NCBI GenBank assembly: GCA_027450105.1
Contig: DAIDKJ010000069.1
Coordinates: 1-6,868, forward strand
Reading direction: 5' to 3'
Length of the DNA: 6,868 nt
Source: Ferrovum sp.
GTDB taxonomy: Bacteria > Pseudomonadota > Gammaproteobacteria > Burkholderiales > Ferrovaceae
The notes below the pieces were generated by a model. The model did not search any database. It was not told where the DNA came from and worked only from the letters and a program-made list of their open reading frames with translations. Both the position numbers and the translations under genes were made by a program. Shown here piece after piece: positions 6,221 to 6,868 of this stretch; position 1 is the first letter of the stretch; each line of letters begins with the position of its first letter.

Positions 6221-6252
6221 CGTGTCACCGGGGGCAAGCCCCCGGTGACACG
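6221..6252 (-). repeat. Perfect 15-bp inverted repeat just after the cytochrome stop codon
   Basis: The arms CGTGTCACCGGGGGC and GCCCCCGGTGACACG are fully complementary with only AA between them, and they begin 1 nt after the TAA of the cytochrome gene. The sequence after it on the minus strand (TTGAAGG) is not a T-run, so by itself it is a poor terminator. It may protect the 3' end of the cytochrome mRNA or act with the terminator 42 nt further on. A DNA-binding site is another possibility. Nothing else with coding character was seen in 6004-6253. Confidence 0.7.
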
Positions 6253-6253
6253 C

Positions 6254-6868
6254 TTACTTGAGGGTTTGCAGATAAGCGGCTACAGCGTGTTTTTGGTGGT
6301 CATCCAAACCATGGGCGATACCTTCCATGGCAACACCATGTGGACGCTCCAGATCATCATCCTTGGCGTTGTTGCTTTCCTTTTCCTCCACCATTTCATC
6401 GGAGTTGAAGGCCATCAACTGCTTGTAGAGATAATCCTGATGTTGTCCAGCCAAGCGAGGAATGGGGCCATTGCCTTCGGCATTGGAACCATGACAGCCC
6501 ATACAGGCGGGCACACCCTTGTCCAGATTGCCTTCGTTGAAAATCTTGGCGCCTTCCGCTGCCAGGGCAGGGTTGACCGGATTGGGATTGGCCCGTGTGG
6601 GTTGTTTGGAGTAATACGTGGCCAGTTCTTCGATCTGCTTGGGCGTAAAGTTACGCGCAATGCCCCACATCATGTCCTGAGCAGCAGGGTCCTTGCGGGT
6701 ATGCTCGTGAAACTCGGTCATTTCCGCTACCAGATAATCCTTCTGCTGACCAGCCAGATTGGGGAAGGTGGGGTTGACTGAATTGCCATTGACATTGCTG
6801 CCCACTTCGCCATGACAAATCGAGCAGACCTGCTGCGCCAGGGTGTTACCCGAAACAGCTGGGTTGCC
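6254..6868 (-). CDS. Dihaem cytochrome c, c4-like (5' end beyond the window)
   Basis: The visible 204 residues carry two haem-c sites: CSICH at 15-19 and CMGCH at 122-126, counted from the window edge. Each begins a class I cytochrome domain; Met66/67 ('DMMWGIARNF') and Met181 ('HGVAMEGIAH') are the likely axial ligands. The paired 'FPNLAGQQKDYL' and 'IPRLAGQHQDYL' segments and the C-terminal 'AVAAYLQTLK' are typical of cytochrome c4. These proteins are periplasmic or membrane-associated and carry electrons from the bc1 complex or other donors to terminal oxidases. The signal peptide and start must lie past 6868. The frame stays open to the edge, and starting at GTG 6805 would lose the first haem site. 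Before Met181 there is an acidic stretch (MVEEKESNNAKDDDLERP, 159-176) that c4 proteins usually lack. It is co-directional with the sulfur operon but separated by a terminator. Confidence 0.9.
   Translation of the reverse strand, partial: GNPAVSGNTLAQQVCSICHGEVGSNVNGNSVNPTFPNLAGQQKDYLVAEMTEFHEHTRKDPAAQDMMWGIARNFTPKQIEELATYYSKQPTRANPNPVNPALAAEGAKIFNEGNLDKGVPACMGCHGSNAEGNGPIPRLAGQHQDYLYKQLMAFNSDEMVEEKESNNAKDDDLERPHGVAMEGIAHGLDDHQKHAVAAYLQTLK

Noticed and set aside
6028..6261. Small plus-strand open frame between the dsrE-family gene and the cytochrome
   Set aside because: It crosses both hairpins, has no ribosome binding site, and the encoded residues look non-coding.
6245..6781. Plus-strand open frame opposite the cytochrome gene
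   Set aside because: The minus frame holds two CxxCH haem motifs and extends beyond the window; the plus frame is its shadow.

Overview
The window looks like part of a chromosome from a proteobacterial, sulfur-oxidising, probably autotrophic bacterium. An acidophile of the Acidithiobacillus or beta/gammaproteobacterial iron-sulfur oxidiser kind would fit. This rests on two things: a sulfide:quinone oxidoreductase/TusA/DsrE sulfur cluster with a c4-like dihaem cytochrome, and a glycolate oxidase gene pair of the kind used to salvage 2-phosphoglycolate made by RuBisCO. Composition is moderately GC-rich by eye. Genus-level placement is inference.

Left edge (1-192): on the minus strand lie the first codons of a gene that runs out of the window (start 61) and, just upstream of it, the C-terminal tail of a PadR-like regulator (stop at 66-68). 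The open frame of that tail ends before any usable start codon, so it looks like a remnant. Positions 199-2549 (plus strand) hold glcE and glcF, the FAD-binding and iron-sulfur subunits of glycolate oxidase. The catalytic subunit gene glcD, which normally sits directly upstream, is absent; the padR-like remnant occupies its place.

The right two thirds are all on the minus strand. Reading in the transcribed direction they are: a dihaem c4-type cytochrome c (runs in from beyond 6868, ends 6254), a 3' hairpin and a good intrinsic terminator, then a compact operon of dsrE-family gene (5989-5603), tusA (5576-5346), sqr (5277-4144) and a DUF1641-like gene (4128-3511). A LysR-family regulator (3474-2566) follows 36 nt later and converges on glcF.

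Likely joint function (inference): SQR oxidises sulfide and passes electrons to quinone. The sulfane sulfur it makes is carried by the DsrE-family and TusA proteins. The DUF1641 protein is a probable accessory of the oxidoreductase. The cytochrome sits downstream in the electron chain toward the terminal oxidase. No RNA genes, CRISPR arrays or intact mobile elements were seen. The least ordinary items are the glcD-less glcEF pair abutting a regulator remnant, the internal duplication in the DUF1641 protein, the acidic insertion in the cytochrome, and the double hairpin between the cytochrome and the sulfur operon.
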